A stretch of DNA of 64,000 nucleotides, from assembly GCA_016713435.1 (NCBI GenBank), contig JADJPD010000006.1, forward strand, positions 124,001 through 188,000, written 5' to 3'. The notes beneath the pieces were generated by a model. The model was not told the origin of the DNA. It made no database searches and saw only the letters and a program-made list of their open reading frames with translations. Position numbers and translations under genes: made by a program. Below, in pieces: positions 37,654 to 48,464 of this stretch (the stretch's first letter is position 1; each line of letters opens with the position of its first letter). The DNA is from Gemmatimonadota bacterium (GTDB lineage: Bacteria; Gemmatimonadota; Gemmatimonadetes; Gemmatimonadales; GWC2-71-9).

Positions 37654-38594
37654 GCGGGGCCCTCCAGTACCTGCGCGCCCTGGCGGCTCACGTCCGCCAC
37701 GCGGGTCACGCTCTCCACGCCGGCGGCGGCGTACCCGGCGCGCATGGCGGCCGCGATCCGCTCGCCCGCCGCGGCGCTCTCCGCGAACGCGAAGGCCGTG
37801 GGCCCGGAGCCCGAGATGGAGCAGCCGAGCGCCCCGGCCGCGAGCGCCGCCGCCTTGGCCTCGCGGAAGCCGGGCAGGAGCGGCGCCCGCGCCGGCTCGG
37901 CGATGCGGTCGTCCAGGGCACGGCGGAGCAGCGCCAGGTCGCCGGTGGCGAAGGCCAGCACCATGGCCGCCACCTGCGCGGCCTGGTGCAGCGCCACGTC
38001 GCGCGGCAGTTCCCGGGGGAGGACGGCGCGGCCCTCGGCGGTGCGGAGCCGCTGGGCCGGGTGCGCCAGCACCACGCGGAGGCCGGCGGGGACCGGCAGC
38101 TTCACGTAGTCGTAGCTGGCCGTCTCGCGGATCAGCACGATGCCGCCCACCAGCGAGGGCAGGATGTTGTCCAGGTGCCACCCCGCCACGCACGCCTCGG
38201 CCGCGAGCGCCGCCTCGAGCAGCTGCCGCTCCGACAGCCCGAGGCCGAGCAGCCGGTCCGTGGCCACGGCGCCGGCCACCGCCGAGGCGGCGCTGCCCCC
38301 CTGGCCGCCGGAGAGGGGCAGGCCCTTGGTGATGCGCAGGGAGAGGCCGGCGTCCGTGCCGCCCGCCAGGCGCAGCGCCGCCTGCGCCGCGAGGGCCGCG
38401 GTGTTGGCCCCCGCCTCGCGGGGCAGCTCGGGATGCCCGGCGTCGAGCACCACCACCCCGGGCCGCTCGGCCACCGTGGCCTCGACGATGTCCCCCGCGC
38501 CGGCCACGGCCATGCCCATGATGTCCAGCCCCGGCCCCACGTTGCCGACGGAGCCGGGCGCAAACACTCGCACCGCACGGCGGGCGGGCGTCAT
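37650..38594 (-). CDS. thrB: Homoserine kinase
   Basis: GHMP-family kinase that phosphorylates homoserine for threonine synthase. The 314-residue protein shows the N-terminal APGSVGNVGPGLDIMGMA motif, the ATP-binding GLPLSGGQGGSAASAVAGA loop, and the C-terminal GCSISGSGPTAFAFAES motif. Its start overlaps thrA by four bases and its stop overlaps thrC by four, so the three enzymes are translationally coupled. Confidence 0.95.
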   Translation of the reverse strand: MTPARRAVRVFAPGSVGNVGPGLDIMGMAVAGAGDIVEATVAERPGVVVLDAGHPELPREAGANTAALAAQAALRLAGGTDAGLSLRITKGLPLSGGQGGSAASAVAGAVATDRLLGLGLSERQLLEAALAAEACVAGWHLDNILPSLVGGIVLIRETASYDYVKLPVPAGLRVVLAHPAQRLRTAEGRAVLPRELPRDVALHQAAQVAAMVLAFATGDLALLRRALDDRIAEPARAPLLPGFREAKAAALAAGALGCSISGSGPTAFAFAESAAAGERIAAAMRAGYAAAGVESVTRVADVSRQGAQVLEGPA

Positions 38595-41104
38595 CGGCGG
38601 GCCAGCGCCAGCACGTCGTTGAGCACGCCGGCGGCGGTGACCATGGGTCCCGCGCCCGGCCCGCGCACCACCAGCGGATGTTCGTGATAGCGGGTGGTGG
38701 TGAACACCACCTGGTTGTCGGTCCCCTTGAGCGCCGCGAACGGGCTGTCCGCGCCCACGGCCTGCAGCCCCACCCGTAGCCGCTTCGGCGTCACCGTCGC
38801 GATGTAGCGCAGCACCTGCCCCTTCTGCTGCGCCGCACGGACCTTCTGGGCGAAATGCTCGTCCCACGCGCTGAGGCGTGCCAGGAACTGCTTGAGCGGC
38901 AGCCTGGCCGCGTCCGCCGGGACCAGCGATTCCGTCACCACCGCCCCCGGCTCGCCCTTGAAGCCCATCAGGCGGCCCAGGATCAGCGCCTTCCGCGCCA
39001 CGTCCTGGCCGGAGAGGTCCTCGCGCGGGTCGGGCTCGGTGTAGCCCGCGTGGATGGCCGCCTTGAGCGCCTCGGAGAACTTCTTCCAGCGCTCCAGCTC
39101 CGTGAGCAGGAAGCCGAGCGTCCCCGAGAGGCAGCCTTCGATGGACACCAGCTCGTCGCCCGTCTCCACCAGCTTGGCGAAGGTGTCCATCACCGGGAGG
39201 CCCGCGCCCACCGTGGCCTCGTGGCGCAGCCGCCGCCCGTGCTTCGCGGCCAGGGCCGCCAGCGCCTCGGCCTCCCGCGCGGGGCCGGCCAGCGGCTTCT
39301 TGTTGGCCAGCACCACGTCCATCCCGGCGGTCAGCGCGGCCTGCAGCACCGGGCCGGTCTCGTCCGCCGTCACGTCCACCAGCACCGGGTGGGAGAGCGC
39401 GTGCTTGAGCGCGCGGCGCACCGCGTCCTCCGCCTTGTCGGCGCGGCCGCCGTCGAGGTGCTTGAGGCTGTGCCCCTTGGCCTTCTCGCGGGCGATCACC
39501 TGCAGCCGGTGCGCCGAGAGCCCTGCGGGGTCGAAGACGACGCCGCTGCGGTCCGCCACCCCCACGATCCGCACCTTGGGCCCGTGGGCCGGCAGCTCCG
39601 CCACCAGCTCCCCGAAGCTCCGCCCGATGCGGCCGAAGCCGAGCAGGAAGACGTCCAGCCGGTCCCGCGGCGCCACGGAGCCGCCGCCCACCTTGCCGAG
39701 CTGGAAGGCGGCGTGGATCGCGCGCTGCGCGTCCTGCGCCTGCTGCTCGTCCACCACGGCCGAGATGTTGAGCTCGCTCGAGCCCTGCGCGATGGCGATG
39801 ACGTTGATGCCCGCCTGCGCCAGCGCCGAGAACACGCGCTGCGCCACGCCCGGCGTCCCCGCCATGCCCAGGCCCACCACGGCGAGCGTGGCCACGCCGG
39901 TGCGGACGCTCACCCCGTCGATCTCGCGGTGGGTGATCTCGTCGCGGAACGCCTCGGTCAGGCAGGTGCGCGCGCGCTCTGCCGCCGCGGCGGGCACGCA
40001 CAGGCAGATCGAGTGCTCGCTGCTGGCCTGCGAGATGAGCGACACCGAGATCTGCTCCCGCATCAGCGCCGCGAAGGTCCGCGCCGCCACGCCCGGGACG
40101 CCGATCATCCCGTTGCCCTCCACGGTGAGCAGCGCCTGCCCGGTGGCCGCCGAGAGCGCCTTCACCGGCACGTCGAGCCCGGTGGCCCGTTCCGACACCT
40201 CGGTGCCCTGCCGCGCCGGGTCCGCGAACGGGCGCACGAACAGCGGCACCCCCCGCCCGATGATCGGCGTGAGCGCCCGTGGGTGCAGCACCTTGGCCCC
40301 GTAATAGGCCAGCTCCGCCGCCTCGCGCACGTTGAGCTGCGGCAGCACCCGGGCATCCGGCACCACCCGCGGGTCGCTGGTGAGGAGGCCCGGCACGTCT
40401 TTCCAGAGATGCACCGCGCGGGCCCCGAGGGCGCGGCCCACCAGGGCCGCAGTGAGGTCCGAGCCCCCGCGCCCCAGCGTGGTCACCTCGCCGGCCGGGG
40501 TGGCGCCGAGGAACCCCGTGACGACGGGCGTGATCCCCTGCTTGAGCAGCGGCTGCAGCGCCTTCCGCAGCCGGCCGTCGGTCCGCTCCAGGTCCGGCGA
40601 GGCGTTCTGGAAGTGGCTGTCTGTCACCACCACCTCGGCGGCGTCCACATAGCGGGTCTTCACGCCGGCGGTGTGCAGGGCGGCGGTCACCAGCCGGGCG
40701 CTCAGCCGCTCGCCGCGCGCCACCAGGAAGTCGCTGGTGCGCGGGGTCAGTTCCTTCAGGATGGAGAGCCCCTTGGCCAGCGACTCGAGCTCGTCGAGCT
40801 GCGCATCGATGAAGGCCACCAGCTCGTGCCGGGTACCGGCATGAGTGATCAGCGTGCGCGCCGCGTCGTGGTGCCGCTGCCGCAGCGTGGCGACGGCGCG
40901 GCTGGCCCCCAGCACGTCGCCGGCCTGCGCGCGCGCCGCCACGTCGAGGAGGAGGTCGGTGACCCCGGCCATCGCCGAGACCACCACGGCGCGCGGGCCA
41001 GGCCAGCCCTGGATCAGGCTCGCCGCATGGCGCACCGCCGCCGCGTCCGCGAGGGACGCGCCGCCGAACTTGTGGATGTCGAGTTGGGATGTGCCGCGAG
41101 GCAT
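38591..41104 (-). CDS. thrA: Bifunctional aspartokinase/homoserine dehydrogenase
   Basis: Catalyses the first and third steps from aspartate to homoserine. In the 837-residue protein the N-terminal aspartokinase domain begins with the KFGGASLAD motif and includes TLGRGGSDLTAALVG. Two ACT-type regulatory regions follow (LLTVEGNGMIGVPGVAARTF and LAVVGLGMAGTPGVAQRVF). The C-terminal homoserine dehydrogenase has the Rossmann start DVFLLGFGRIGRSFGELV, the ANKKPLAGP loop and GCLSGTLGFLLTEL. ACT domains imply threonine feedback control. I start at ATG 41104. First gene of the threonine operon; I found no threonine/isoleucine-rich leader peptide in the short upstream gap. Confidence 0.95.
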   Translation of the reverse strand: MPRGTSQLDIHKFGGASLADAAAVRHAASLIQGWPGPRAVVVSAMAGVTDLLLDVAARAQAGDVLGASRAVATLRQRHHDAARTLITHAGTRHELVAFIDAQLDELESLAKGLSILKELTPRTSDFLVARGERLSARLVTAALHTAGVKTRYVDAAEVVVTDSHFQNASPDLERTDGRLRKALQPLLKQGITPVVTGFLGATPAGEVTTLGRGGSDLTAALVGRALGARAVHLWKDVPGLLTSDPRVVPDARVLPQLNVREAAELAYYGAKVLHPRALTPIIGRGVPLFVRPFADPARQGTEVSERATGLDVPVKALSAATGQALLTVEGNGMIGVPGVAARTFAALMREQISVSLISQASSEHSICLCVPAAAAERARTCLTEAFRDEITHREIDGVSVRTGVATLAVVGLGMAGTPGVAQRVFSALAQAGINVIAIAQGSSELNISAVVDEQQAQDAQRAIHAAFQLGKVGGGSVAPRDRLDVFLLGFGRIGRSFGELVAELPAHGPKVRIVGVADRSGVVFDPAGLSAHRLQVIAREKAKGHSLKHLDGGRADKAEDAVRRALKHALSHPVLVDVTADETGPVLQAALTAGMDVVLANKKPLAGPAREAEALAALAAKHGRRLRHEATVGAGLPVMDTFAKLVETGDELVSIEGCLSGTLGFLLTELERWKKFSEALKAAIHAGYTEPDPREDLSGQDVARKALILGRLMGFKGEPGAVVTESLVPADAARLPLKQFLARLSAWDEHFAQKVRAAQQKGQVLRYIATVTPKRLRVGLQAVGADSPFAALKGTDNQVVFTTTRYHEHPLVVRGPGAGPMVTAAGVLNDVLALARR

Positions 41105-41233
41105 AGTGCCGGAAGGATACCACGCGCCCCGACGGCGCGGAACGGGGCGCGGACCGGGGCGCGTCACGGGCGTGCCACGAGCCCGCGCCGGCCCCCGGTT
41201 CCCCATTCCCGTGCCCCGTCCTAACTTCTCTTC

Positions 41234-41752
41234 ATGCTCGCGATCCTGAAGCTGCTGCAGTCCCTGTTCAAGACACTCCACTCCCAGGGCACGCCCGGGC
41301 AGGTGGCGGCCGGCATCATGCTCGGCGCCGGGCTCGGCCTCTCGCCCATCCTGTCCGGGCACAACCTCGTGCTCTTCGCCGCGCTGGTGCTCCTCAACGT
41401 GAGCTTCGGCGGCGGCATGCTCGGCATGGCGCTCTTCACGCCACTCGGGTTCCTGCTGGACCCGGTCTTCAACCGGCTCGGCTTCGCGCTGCTCGACGCG
41501 CCGGGGCTGCAGGGCCTCTGGACCAGCCTCTACAACACGCCGCTCGTCCCCTACACCAGCTTCAACAACACCGTCACCCTCGGGGCGCTGGCCGCGTGGG
41601 TGGTGCTCGCCGTGCCGATCTACGTCGGCGCCAAGGCCGCCATCGCCACCTACCGCGCCAAGTACGGCGTCCGGGTGGAGAACAGCCGCCTCATGAAGGC
41701 CGTCAAGGCGAGCAAGGCCTACAACGTCTACACCTGGTTCCGGCCCGAATGA
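41234..41752 (+). CDS. TIGR03546-family membrane protein
   Basis: This 172-residue inner-membrane protein has three hydrophobic stretches (VAAGIMLGAGLGLSPILSG, LVLFAALVLLNVSFGGGMLG and LGALAAWVVLAVPIYVGAK). The start MLAILKLLQSLFKTLHSQGTP and the GLGLSP motif match the TIGR03546 family, which has no known function. Its stop overlaps the start of the next gene (ATGA at 41749-41752). Members of the next gene's family, TIGR03545, commonly occur beside TIGR03546 proteins, so the two likely form one membrane system. Confidence 0.85.
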   Translation: MLAILKLLQSLFKTLHSQGTPGQVAAGIMLGAGLGLSPILSGHNLVLFAALVLLNVSFGGGMLGMALFTPLGFLLDPVFNRLGFALLDAPGLQGLWTSLYNTPLVPYTSFNNTVTLGALAAWVVLAVPIYVGAKAAIATYRAKYGVRVENSRLMKAVKASKAYNVYTWFRPE

Positions 41753-43593
41753 GCACCGCCGCCGCGCCGGAGCGCTTCAAGGTCTTCCGCTGGCGGGCCA
41801 TCGGCCCGCTGCTCCTGTTCTTCCTGCTGCTCGTGGTCCTGTGGATGCTCTTCGCCGACGCCTTCGCCCGGCGACAGGCGCAGGACAGCCTGGAGGACAT
41901 GCTCGGCACGCAGGTGGACCTGGACCGCCTCACCATCCGTGAGGCGGACGTGGCCGTGGACCTGGCGGGCCTCGCCATCGCGGACCCGCGGGATCCCATG
42001 CGGAACCTGCTCGAGGCCGGCGGGATCACCATCGACCTCGACCCGGTCCCGCTCGCCGAGAAGAAGATCGTCATCGACCGGCTCTCGCTCTCGGGCCTCC
42101 AGTTCCTCACCGCCCGGCGCGAGCCCGCCCGGCCGGCCGATCCCAACAGCCCCGCCGCGAAGCTCCTCGCCGAGACCTCGGGCTGGGCCCGCGAGAAGTT
42201 CCAGTTCCCGAAGCTGGTGATGGGCCGGGTGGACTCGGTGAAGAACCTGGTGCTCAACCCGGACCAACTCGGCACCGTGCAGGCCGCGCAGGCGCTTGCC
42301 GGCCGCGTGGACTCCGTGAAGGGCGACTTCGAGCAGCAGGTCTCCGCCCTCAACGTGAAGGACCTGGTCGATTCCGCGACGGCGCTCGCCAACCGCCTGG
42401 CGAACCTGGATCCCAAGACGCTCGGCGTGTCGGGGATCCAGTCCACCGTCTCCTCGGTGCGCCAGACCATCCAGCGCCTCGAGCGCACCGAGCGCGCCCT
42501 CGGCGACCTCGAGAAAACGGCCCGCACCTCCCTCGGCGCCCTGCAGGCCGGCCTCGGCGACGTCAACGAGGCCCGCAAGCGCGATTATGCCTTTGCGATG
42601 GGCCTGCTGCAGCTGCCTAGCCTCGATGCGCCCAACATCAGCGGCGCCCTCTTCGGCCAGCCGAGCACCGATTACTTCGAGACTGCGCTGGCGTACGCCC
42701 GCGTGCTGGAGCGCTACGTGCCGCCGGGCCTGCAGCCCTGGAAGCGCCCCGGTCCCAAGCGCACCCGCCTCGACGGCACCGACGTGGAGTTCCCCAAGGC
42801 GGCGGAGTACCCCAAGTTCCTGCTCCGCGAGGGCGACATCGACCTGAGCTTTGGTGGCCCCATCCCGGGCAAGCTCGCCGCGCGGGCCACCGGCATCACC
42901 AGCCAGCCCGCGCTCCTCGGCCAGCCCGCCACGCTCGGGCTCAACGGCACGCTCGGGGACGCGGGGCAGGTGGGGGTCCAGGTGGCCGCCATGTCGCGGC
43001 ACTTCGGCCGCGCGCCGAAGGACTCCCTCGGCGCCCGCCTGACGGGCGTGGCCCTCCCCACCATCCACTTCCCCGATCTCCCCTTCGGCGTGACCCCGGG
43101 CCGGAGCACCCTCGCCGCCAGCTTCTCCCTCGCTGGCGACCGCCTCGCGGGGATCTGGGCCATCAGCTCCCCGCAGGTCACCTGGGTGGCCGACTCCAGC
43201 CGGCTCCAGTCAGCTTCACTGGTGGAGAGCACCGTGTGGCGGGTCCTCTCGGGCCTCACCACCCTCGAGGTCCGCGCCGAACTCGGCGGCACCATCGAGA
43301 GTCCCACGCTGGCCATCCGCTCCAACCTCGACGAGGCCATCGCCGCGCGCCTGCGCGCCATCGTGGGCGAGGAAGTGGCCAAGGCCGAGCAGAAGGCCCG
43401 CGATGCCGTGGACCGCGTCGTGGACCAGCAGGTGAGCGCCCTGGGCCCCCGCGTCACCGCCCTCGAGGGCGAGGTGACCCGGCGCCTGCCGGTGGAGCAG
43501 GGCCAGGTGTCGGCGGTCCGCGAGCGCCTCGAGACCGAGATCCGCCGCCTGACGCGCGGCGCCACCGGCGGCATCAAGCTGCCGGGCCTCTGA
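41749..43593 (+). CDS. TIGR03545-family (AsmA-like) membrane protein
   Basis: A 614-residue protein with one N-terminal transmembrane helix (IGPLLLFFLLLVVLWMLFADAF) and a large domain expected outside the cytoplasm. The N-terminal part (LEDMLGTQVDLDRLTIREAD) looks AsmA-like. A helical, coiled-coil-prone middle follows (LADLDPKTLG-type repeats, residues ~170-280) and a beta-rich part with GLNGTLGDAGQVGVQV. The C-terminal ~80 residues are again helical. AsmA-like proteins move or organise lipids of the outer membrane; that role here is inference. It is translationally coupled to the TIGR03546 gene by an ATGA overlap. Confidence 0.82.
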   Translation: MSTAAAPERFKVFRWRAIGPLLLFFLLLVVLWMLFADAFARRQAQDSLEDMLGTQVDLDRLTIREADVAVDLAGLAIADPRDPMRNLLEAGGITIDLDPVPLAEKKIVIDRLSLSGLQFLTARREPARPADPNSPAAKLLAETSGWAREKFQFPKLVMGRVDSVKNLVLNPDQLGTVQAAQALAGRVDSVKGDFEQQVSALNVKDLVDSATALANRLANLDPKTLGVSGIQSTVSSVRQTIQRLERTERALGDLEKTARTSLGALQAGLGDVNEARKRDYAFAMGLLQLPSLDAPNISGALFGQPSTDYFETALAYARVLERYVPPGLQPWKRPGPKRTRLDGTDVEFPKAAEYPKFLLREGDIDLSFGGPIPGKLAARATGITSQPALLGQPATLGLNGTLGDAGQVGVQVAAMSRHFGRAPKDSLGARLTGVALPTIHFPDLPFGVTPGRSTLAASFSLAGDRLAGIWAISSPQVTWVADSSRLQSASLVESTVWRVLSGLTTLEVRAELGGTIESPTLAIRSNLDEAIAARLRAIVGEEVAKAEQKARDAVDRVVDQQVSALGPRVTALEGEVTRRLPVEQGQVSAVRERLETEIRRLTRGATGGIKLPGL

Positions 43594-43651
43594 TGCCGCG
43601 GTCCCCCGCCGGCCCGGCTCGGGCGGCGGCCCCTCACTTCCTCCGGGCCTC

Positions 43652-44623
43652 ATGACCCCGCTCGCGGCCACCGCCCTCGTGTTCCTCGGTCTCCTCCTGC
43701 TGGCGGGGGGCGGGGAGGCGCTGGTGCGTGGCGCCACCGCGCTCGCCCGCCTCGCCGGCCTGACGCCGGCGGTCATCGGCCTCACGGTGGTGGCCGTGGG
43801 GACCTCGCTCCCCGAGCTCGTCGTCAGCATCTTCGCCGCCCTCGGCGGCCAGCCCGACATTGCCGTGGGCAATGTCGTCGGCTCCAACATCTTCAACGTG
43901 GTGGGGGTGCTGGGCATCACGGCCCTGATCACCGTGGTGCCGGTGCACGGGACGGCGGTGAAGCTCGAGTGGCCCTTCATGTTCGTGGCCAGTTGCGGCG
44001 TGGTCCTGCTCGCCCGGGACGGGCTGTTGGACCGCCTCGAGGCGGGCTTCCTGCTGGTGAGCCTCGTGCTCTTCATCGGGTTCATGGTCCGGCTGGCGCG
44101 CCGCGAGGTTGCCGGGGCGGAGCAAGCGGAGTTCGAGGCCGAAGTCGCACAGCGGACACTCCGCGCGCCCCGCGCGCGGGGGCTGCTCGCGCTTGGCGCC
44201 GTCGCCGGCGGGATCGTGCTCCTGGTGCTCGGGGGGCGGGCCCTGGTCCTGGGCGCGGTGGAGCTGGCCCGGCTCGCGGGGATGACCGAGCGGGTCATCG
44301 GCCTCACCGTCGTGGCCATCGGCACCTCGATGCCCGAGGTGGCGGCCTCCGTCATGGCGGCCCTGCGCGGGCGCACCGACGTGGCCGTCGCCAACCTGAT
44401 CGGCTCCAACATCTTCAACCTGCTCGGCATCCTCGGCATCACCGCCCTCATCCAGCCGGTGCCGGTGAGCGCCGCGATGCTCAGCGGTGACATGGTCTGG
44501 ATGCTGCTCACCGCCTTCGCGCTCTTCCCCATCCTGCGCACGGGGATGCGCGTCTCGCGCCTCGAGGGCGCGATTCTCCTCGCCATTTACGCCGCCTACC
44601 TCGGCGTGCTCCTCGGGGGCTAG
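43652..44623 (+). CDS. Calcium/sodium antiporter (CaCA family, YrbG-like)
   Basis: A 323-residue inner-membrane antiporter with about ten hydrophobic helices arranged as two inverted halves. Each half carries the alpha-repeat signature of Ca2+/cation exchangers: GLTVVAVGTSLPELVVSI with GNVVGSNIFNVVGVLG in the first, and GLTVVAIGTSMPEVAASV with ANLIGSNIFNLLGILG in the second. The acidic residue in each PE pair is the ion-binding site. It is preceded by the TIGR03545 gene and followed by the transhydrogenase operon on the same strand. Confidence 0.93.
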   Translation: MTPLAATALVFLGLLLLAGGGEALVRGATALARLAGLTPAVIGLTVVAVGTSLPELVVSIFAALGGQPDIAVGNVVGSNIFNVVGVLGITALITVVPVHGTAVKLEWPFMFVASCGVVLLARDGLLDRLEAGFLLVSLVLFIGFMVRLARREVAGAEQAEFEAEVAQRTLRAPRARGLLALGAVAGGIVLLVLGGRALVLGAVELARLAGMTERVIGLTVVAIGTSMPEVAASVMAALRGRTDVAVANLIGSNIFNLLGILGITALIQPVPVSAAMLSGDMVWMLLTAFALFPILRTGMRVSRLEGAILLAIYAAYLGVLLGG

Positions 44624-44732
44624 CCCGGCCGTTCATCTTCGGTTCATGATTCCGTCGTGCGGGCGTCCCCCCCTCCCGCCGGGCGCGCCGAGCGATAGAT
44701 TCGCGTCATCCGCTTCACATTCGAGATCCCCA

Positions 44733-45880
<1,148 letters not shown>

Positions 45881-45884
<4 letters not shown>

Positions 45885-46246
45885 TCCTGACATTCCTGCA
45901 GGCGGCGGAGCCCGTGGCCGAGGCTGCCGGGCACGGCGCCACCTCGAGCGGCGAGTTCTGGTCGCTGATCTTCGTCTTCGTGCTCTCGTCGTTCATCGGG
46001 CTCGGCGTCATCCGCCGGGTGTCGCGGCTGCTGCACACGCCGCTGATGTCGCTCACCAACGCCATCTCGGCCATCGCCGTGGTGGGCGCCATCCTGGTGG
46101 CCGGCGGGCACTACCCGCTGCACATCCAGGTCATGGGCGCCATCGCGCTCTTCGCCTCGATGACCAACATCGTGAGCGGCTTCCTCATCACCAACCGCAT
46201 GCTGAAGATGTTCAAGGCCGACGACAAGAAGGCGGGGGGGCACTGA
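45881..46246 (+). CDS. pntAB: NAD(P) transhydrogenase alpha subunit, part 2 (membrane)
   Basis: A 121-residue membrane subunit. After a short N-terminus it has helices FWSLIFVFVLSSFIGLGVI, LTNAISAIAVVGAILVAGG and MGAIALFASMTNIVSGFLIT, with the conserved VSRLLHTPLMSLTNAIS loop of transhydrogenase domain II. It overlaps pntAA by four bases and ends one base before pntB, so all three subunits are made together. Confidence 0.95.
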
Positions 46247-46247
46247 C

Positions 46248-47657
46248 ATGACGTACGCCTTCGCGCAGGTCGGCTACATCGTCGCCACGGTGCTGTTCAT
46301 CCTGGCCCTGCACTGGATGAACACGCCGGACAGCGCCCGCAAGGGTGTCCAGGCCGGCGTCGCCGGCATGGCCATCGCCGTGCTCGTCACCTGGGCCCAG
46401 CCCGAGGTGATCAACCACGCGTGGATCGTCATCGCCATCGTGCTCGGCTTCGGCGTGGGCATCCCGCTCGCCAACGTGCCGCTGACCGCGGTGCCGCAGC
46501 GGACGGCGCTCTCCCACGCCTTCGGCGGCCTGGCCGCGGGCCTCGTGGGCACCGCCAAGTTCTACCTCTGGTACGGCGAGGGCGCGGGGAACCTGACCAC
46601 CTTCCGCATGGTGGCCATCACCCTCGAGATCATCCTCGGCTACCTGACCTTCACGGGCAGCCTCCTCGCCGCCGGCAAGCTGCAGGAGATCAAGTGGATC
46701 CCGCAGCGCCCGGTGACGTACCCGGGCCAGAACCTCATCAACGGCCTGCTCTTCGCCACCGCCGTGGGGCTCGGCATCGCGCTGGCGCTGCACCCCACGG
46801 CGCCGTGGGCCACGACGGCCTTCCCCGTGGTCATCGCGCTGTCGCTCGCCTTCGGCGTGCTGCTCATCATCCCGATCGGCGGCGCGGACATGCCGACGGT
46901 CATCGCCATCCTCAACTCCTACGCGGGTCTCTCCGCGGTGGCGATGGGCTTCGTGCTGGACAACAAGCTCCTGATCACCGCCGGCGCCCTGGACGGCTCG
47001 AGCGGCCTCATCCTCGCCATCATCATGTGCAAGGCGATGAACCGGTCGTTCACCAACGTGCTCTTCGGCGCGTTCGGGCAGGTGCAGCAGGCGAACAAGG
47101 GCGGCGAGCAGAAGCAGTACAAGGGCGAGACCGCCGAGGGCGCGGCCCAGGTGATGGAGCAGGCCAGTCTGGTGGTGATCGTGCCGGGCTACGGCATGGC
47201 GGTGGCCCAGGCGCAGCACAAGGTCCGCGAGCTCTACGACCAGCTCAAGAAGAAGGGCATCACGGTCAAGTTCGCCATCCACCCCGTCGCGGGACGCATG
47301 CCCGGCCACATGAACGTGCTCCTGGCCGAGGCGGACATCCCCTACACCGACCTGGTGGAGATGGACGAGATCAACCCCGACATGCCGCAGTGCGACGTCT
47401 GCCTCGTGGTGGGCGCCAACGACGTGGTGAATCCCGCCGCGCGCACCGACAAGTCGAGCCCCATCTACGGCATGCCGATCATCGACGCCGACAAGGCGCG
47501 GACCATCTTCGCCATCAAGCGGTCGAAGAACCCGGGCTTCGCCGGCATCGACAACGAGCTCTACTTCAGCGACAAGACCTGGATGCTCTTCGGCGACGCC
47601 AAGGGCGTCGTGGGCGAGCTCGTCAAGCAGTTCGCGGGCGAGAGCGGCATGCACTAG
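46248..47657 (+). CDS. pntB: NAD(P) transhydrogenase beta subunit
   Basis: This 469-residue subunit has an N-terminal membrane part of about eight helices and a C-terminal NADP(H)-binding domain. The C-terminal motifs VIVPGYGMAVAQAQHKVRE, FAIHPVAGRMPGHMNVLLAEA, VGANDVVNPAA and IKRSKNPGFAGIDNELYF are those of PntB domain III. The membrane part carries the half-channel residues in NSYAGLSAVAMGFVL. A long terminator follows directly at 47677-47723. Confidence 0.96.
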   Translation: MTYAFAQVGYIVATVLFILALHWMNTPDSARKGVQAGVAGMAIAVLVTWAQPEVINHAWIVIAIVLGFGVGIPLANVPLTAVPQRTALSHAFGGLAAGLVGTAKFYLWYGEGAGNLTTFRMVAITLEIILGYLTFTGSLLAAGKLQEIKWIPQRPVTYPGQNLINGLLFATAVGLGIALALHPTAPWATTAFPVVIALSLAFGVLLIIPIGGADMPTVIAILNSYAGLSAVAMGFVLDNKLLITAGALDGSSGLILAIIMCKAMNRSFTNVLFGAFGQVQQANKGGEQKQYKGETAEGAAQVMEQASLVVIVPGYGMAVAQAQHKVRELYDQLKKKGITVKFAIHPVAGRMPGHMNVLLAEADIPYTDLVEMDEINPDMPQCDVCLVVGANDVVNPAARTDKSSPIYGMPIIDADKARTIFAIKRSKNPGFAGIDNELYFSDKTWMLFGDAKGVVGELVKQFAGESGMH

Positions 47658-47676
47658 CGCGGCGCCCGGTGCCCGG

Positions 47677-47723
47677 GACGACGAAGCCCCCGGCCGCTCC
47701 AGGCGGCCGGGGGCTTCGTCGTC
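47677..47723. terminator. Strong bidirectional terminator
   Basis: GACGACGAAGCCCCCGGCCG pairs with its exact reverse complement at 47704-47723, giving a stem of about 21 bp with a short loop. It lies between pntB (plus) and the DUF4412 gene (minus), and probably ends both transcripts. Confidence 0.75.
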
Positions 47724-47735
47724 TCCCGGAGAGGG

Positions 47736-48440
47736 TTACGGCCGGCCCGGGGGCCCGCCGGCGCCGGGACCCATGCCGCCCGGCATGCTCATCTGCTGGT
47801 AGTCGGCCGGGATCTGGAAGAGGCCCGCGTCGAGCGACTTCGGCTCGATCTTGGTGACCTCCATCATCGGCTTGCGGCCGCTGGTGACGTCGGTGATGCG
47901 GAGCGGATAGAAGCCGTCCTTGAAGTCCGCCACGACCTTCGCATCCCGGAGGTTCGGCAGGCTGGGCCCGCCGCCCCGGCGGCCGCCACCGCCGCCCATC
48001 ATGAAGAAGCCCAGCCCCTTCGCGGCGCAGATCTCCATCTTCTGCCGCTCCGTCTCCACGAGGTAGTTGTCGCAGGCCCGGCCGGCGATGGTCTCCGAGG
48101 TGCCGAGCTTGGTGATCTTGGGCGCCGGCTGGGGCTCCGGCGGGCCGCCCATCGGCGAGCCGCCGATCGGCATCGTCATGTACATCTTCTCGCTCGGCAT
48201 GAGCATGGTCATCGTCATGGCGGCCCCGTCCATGAGGATCACGCCGCCGCGGCCGCCCATGTTCATCTCACTGCGCACCTTGTCGCCTTTGACCTGCTGG
48301 ACCATCTCCATCTGCCCCCGCTCGCTCGTGATCTTCAGGGTCACGGCCCCCTCGAACCCCTGCGCCACCGCGGGCGCCGCGACGAGCGGCAGGGCAAGGA
48401 GGGGGAGGGCACCACGCAGACGCGCTGGCATGCGGAACAT
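47736..48440 (-). CDS. Exported DUF4412-domain protein
   Basis: This 234-residue protein has a signal peptide (LRGALPLLALPLVAAPAVAQG). The mature part has the DUF4412 pattern: FEGAVTLKITSERGQMEMVQQVKGDKVR, a Met-rich AMTMTMLMPSEKMYMTM strand, GRACDNYLVETERQKMEICAAKGLGFF and a closing FQIPADYQQM. The fold is a beta-rich LolA/LolB-like barrel by family resemblance; its function is unknown. Met-rich and Gly-rich stretches are notable. A second in-frame ATG at 48431 is an alternative start with a better-spaced GAGAGG. Confidence 0.8.
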   Translation of the reverse strand: MFRMPARLRGALPLLALPLVAAPAVAQGFEGAVTLKITSERGQMEMVQQVKGDKVRSEMNMGGRGGVILMDGAAMTMTMLMPSEKMYMTMPIGGSPMGGPPEPQPAPKITKLGTSETIAGRACDNYLVETERQKMEICAAKGLGFFMMGGGGGRRGGGPSLPNLRDAKVVADFKDGFYPLRITDVTSGRKPMMEVTKIEPKSLDAGLFQIPADYQQMSMPGGMGPGAGGPPGRP

Positions 48441-48464
48441 CCTCTCGTTGGGGTGGGGTGCGGG

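Noticed and set aside
37650..41123. A 1,157-residue frame ending in homoserine kinase
   Set aside because: The upstream part is an off-frame reading of thrA with no domain sequence; thrB starts at 38594.
41105..41233. Threonine attenuator leader peptide upstream of thrA
   Set aside because: The 129-base gap has no short frame rich in Thr/Ile codons and no T-tailed hairpin.
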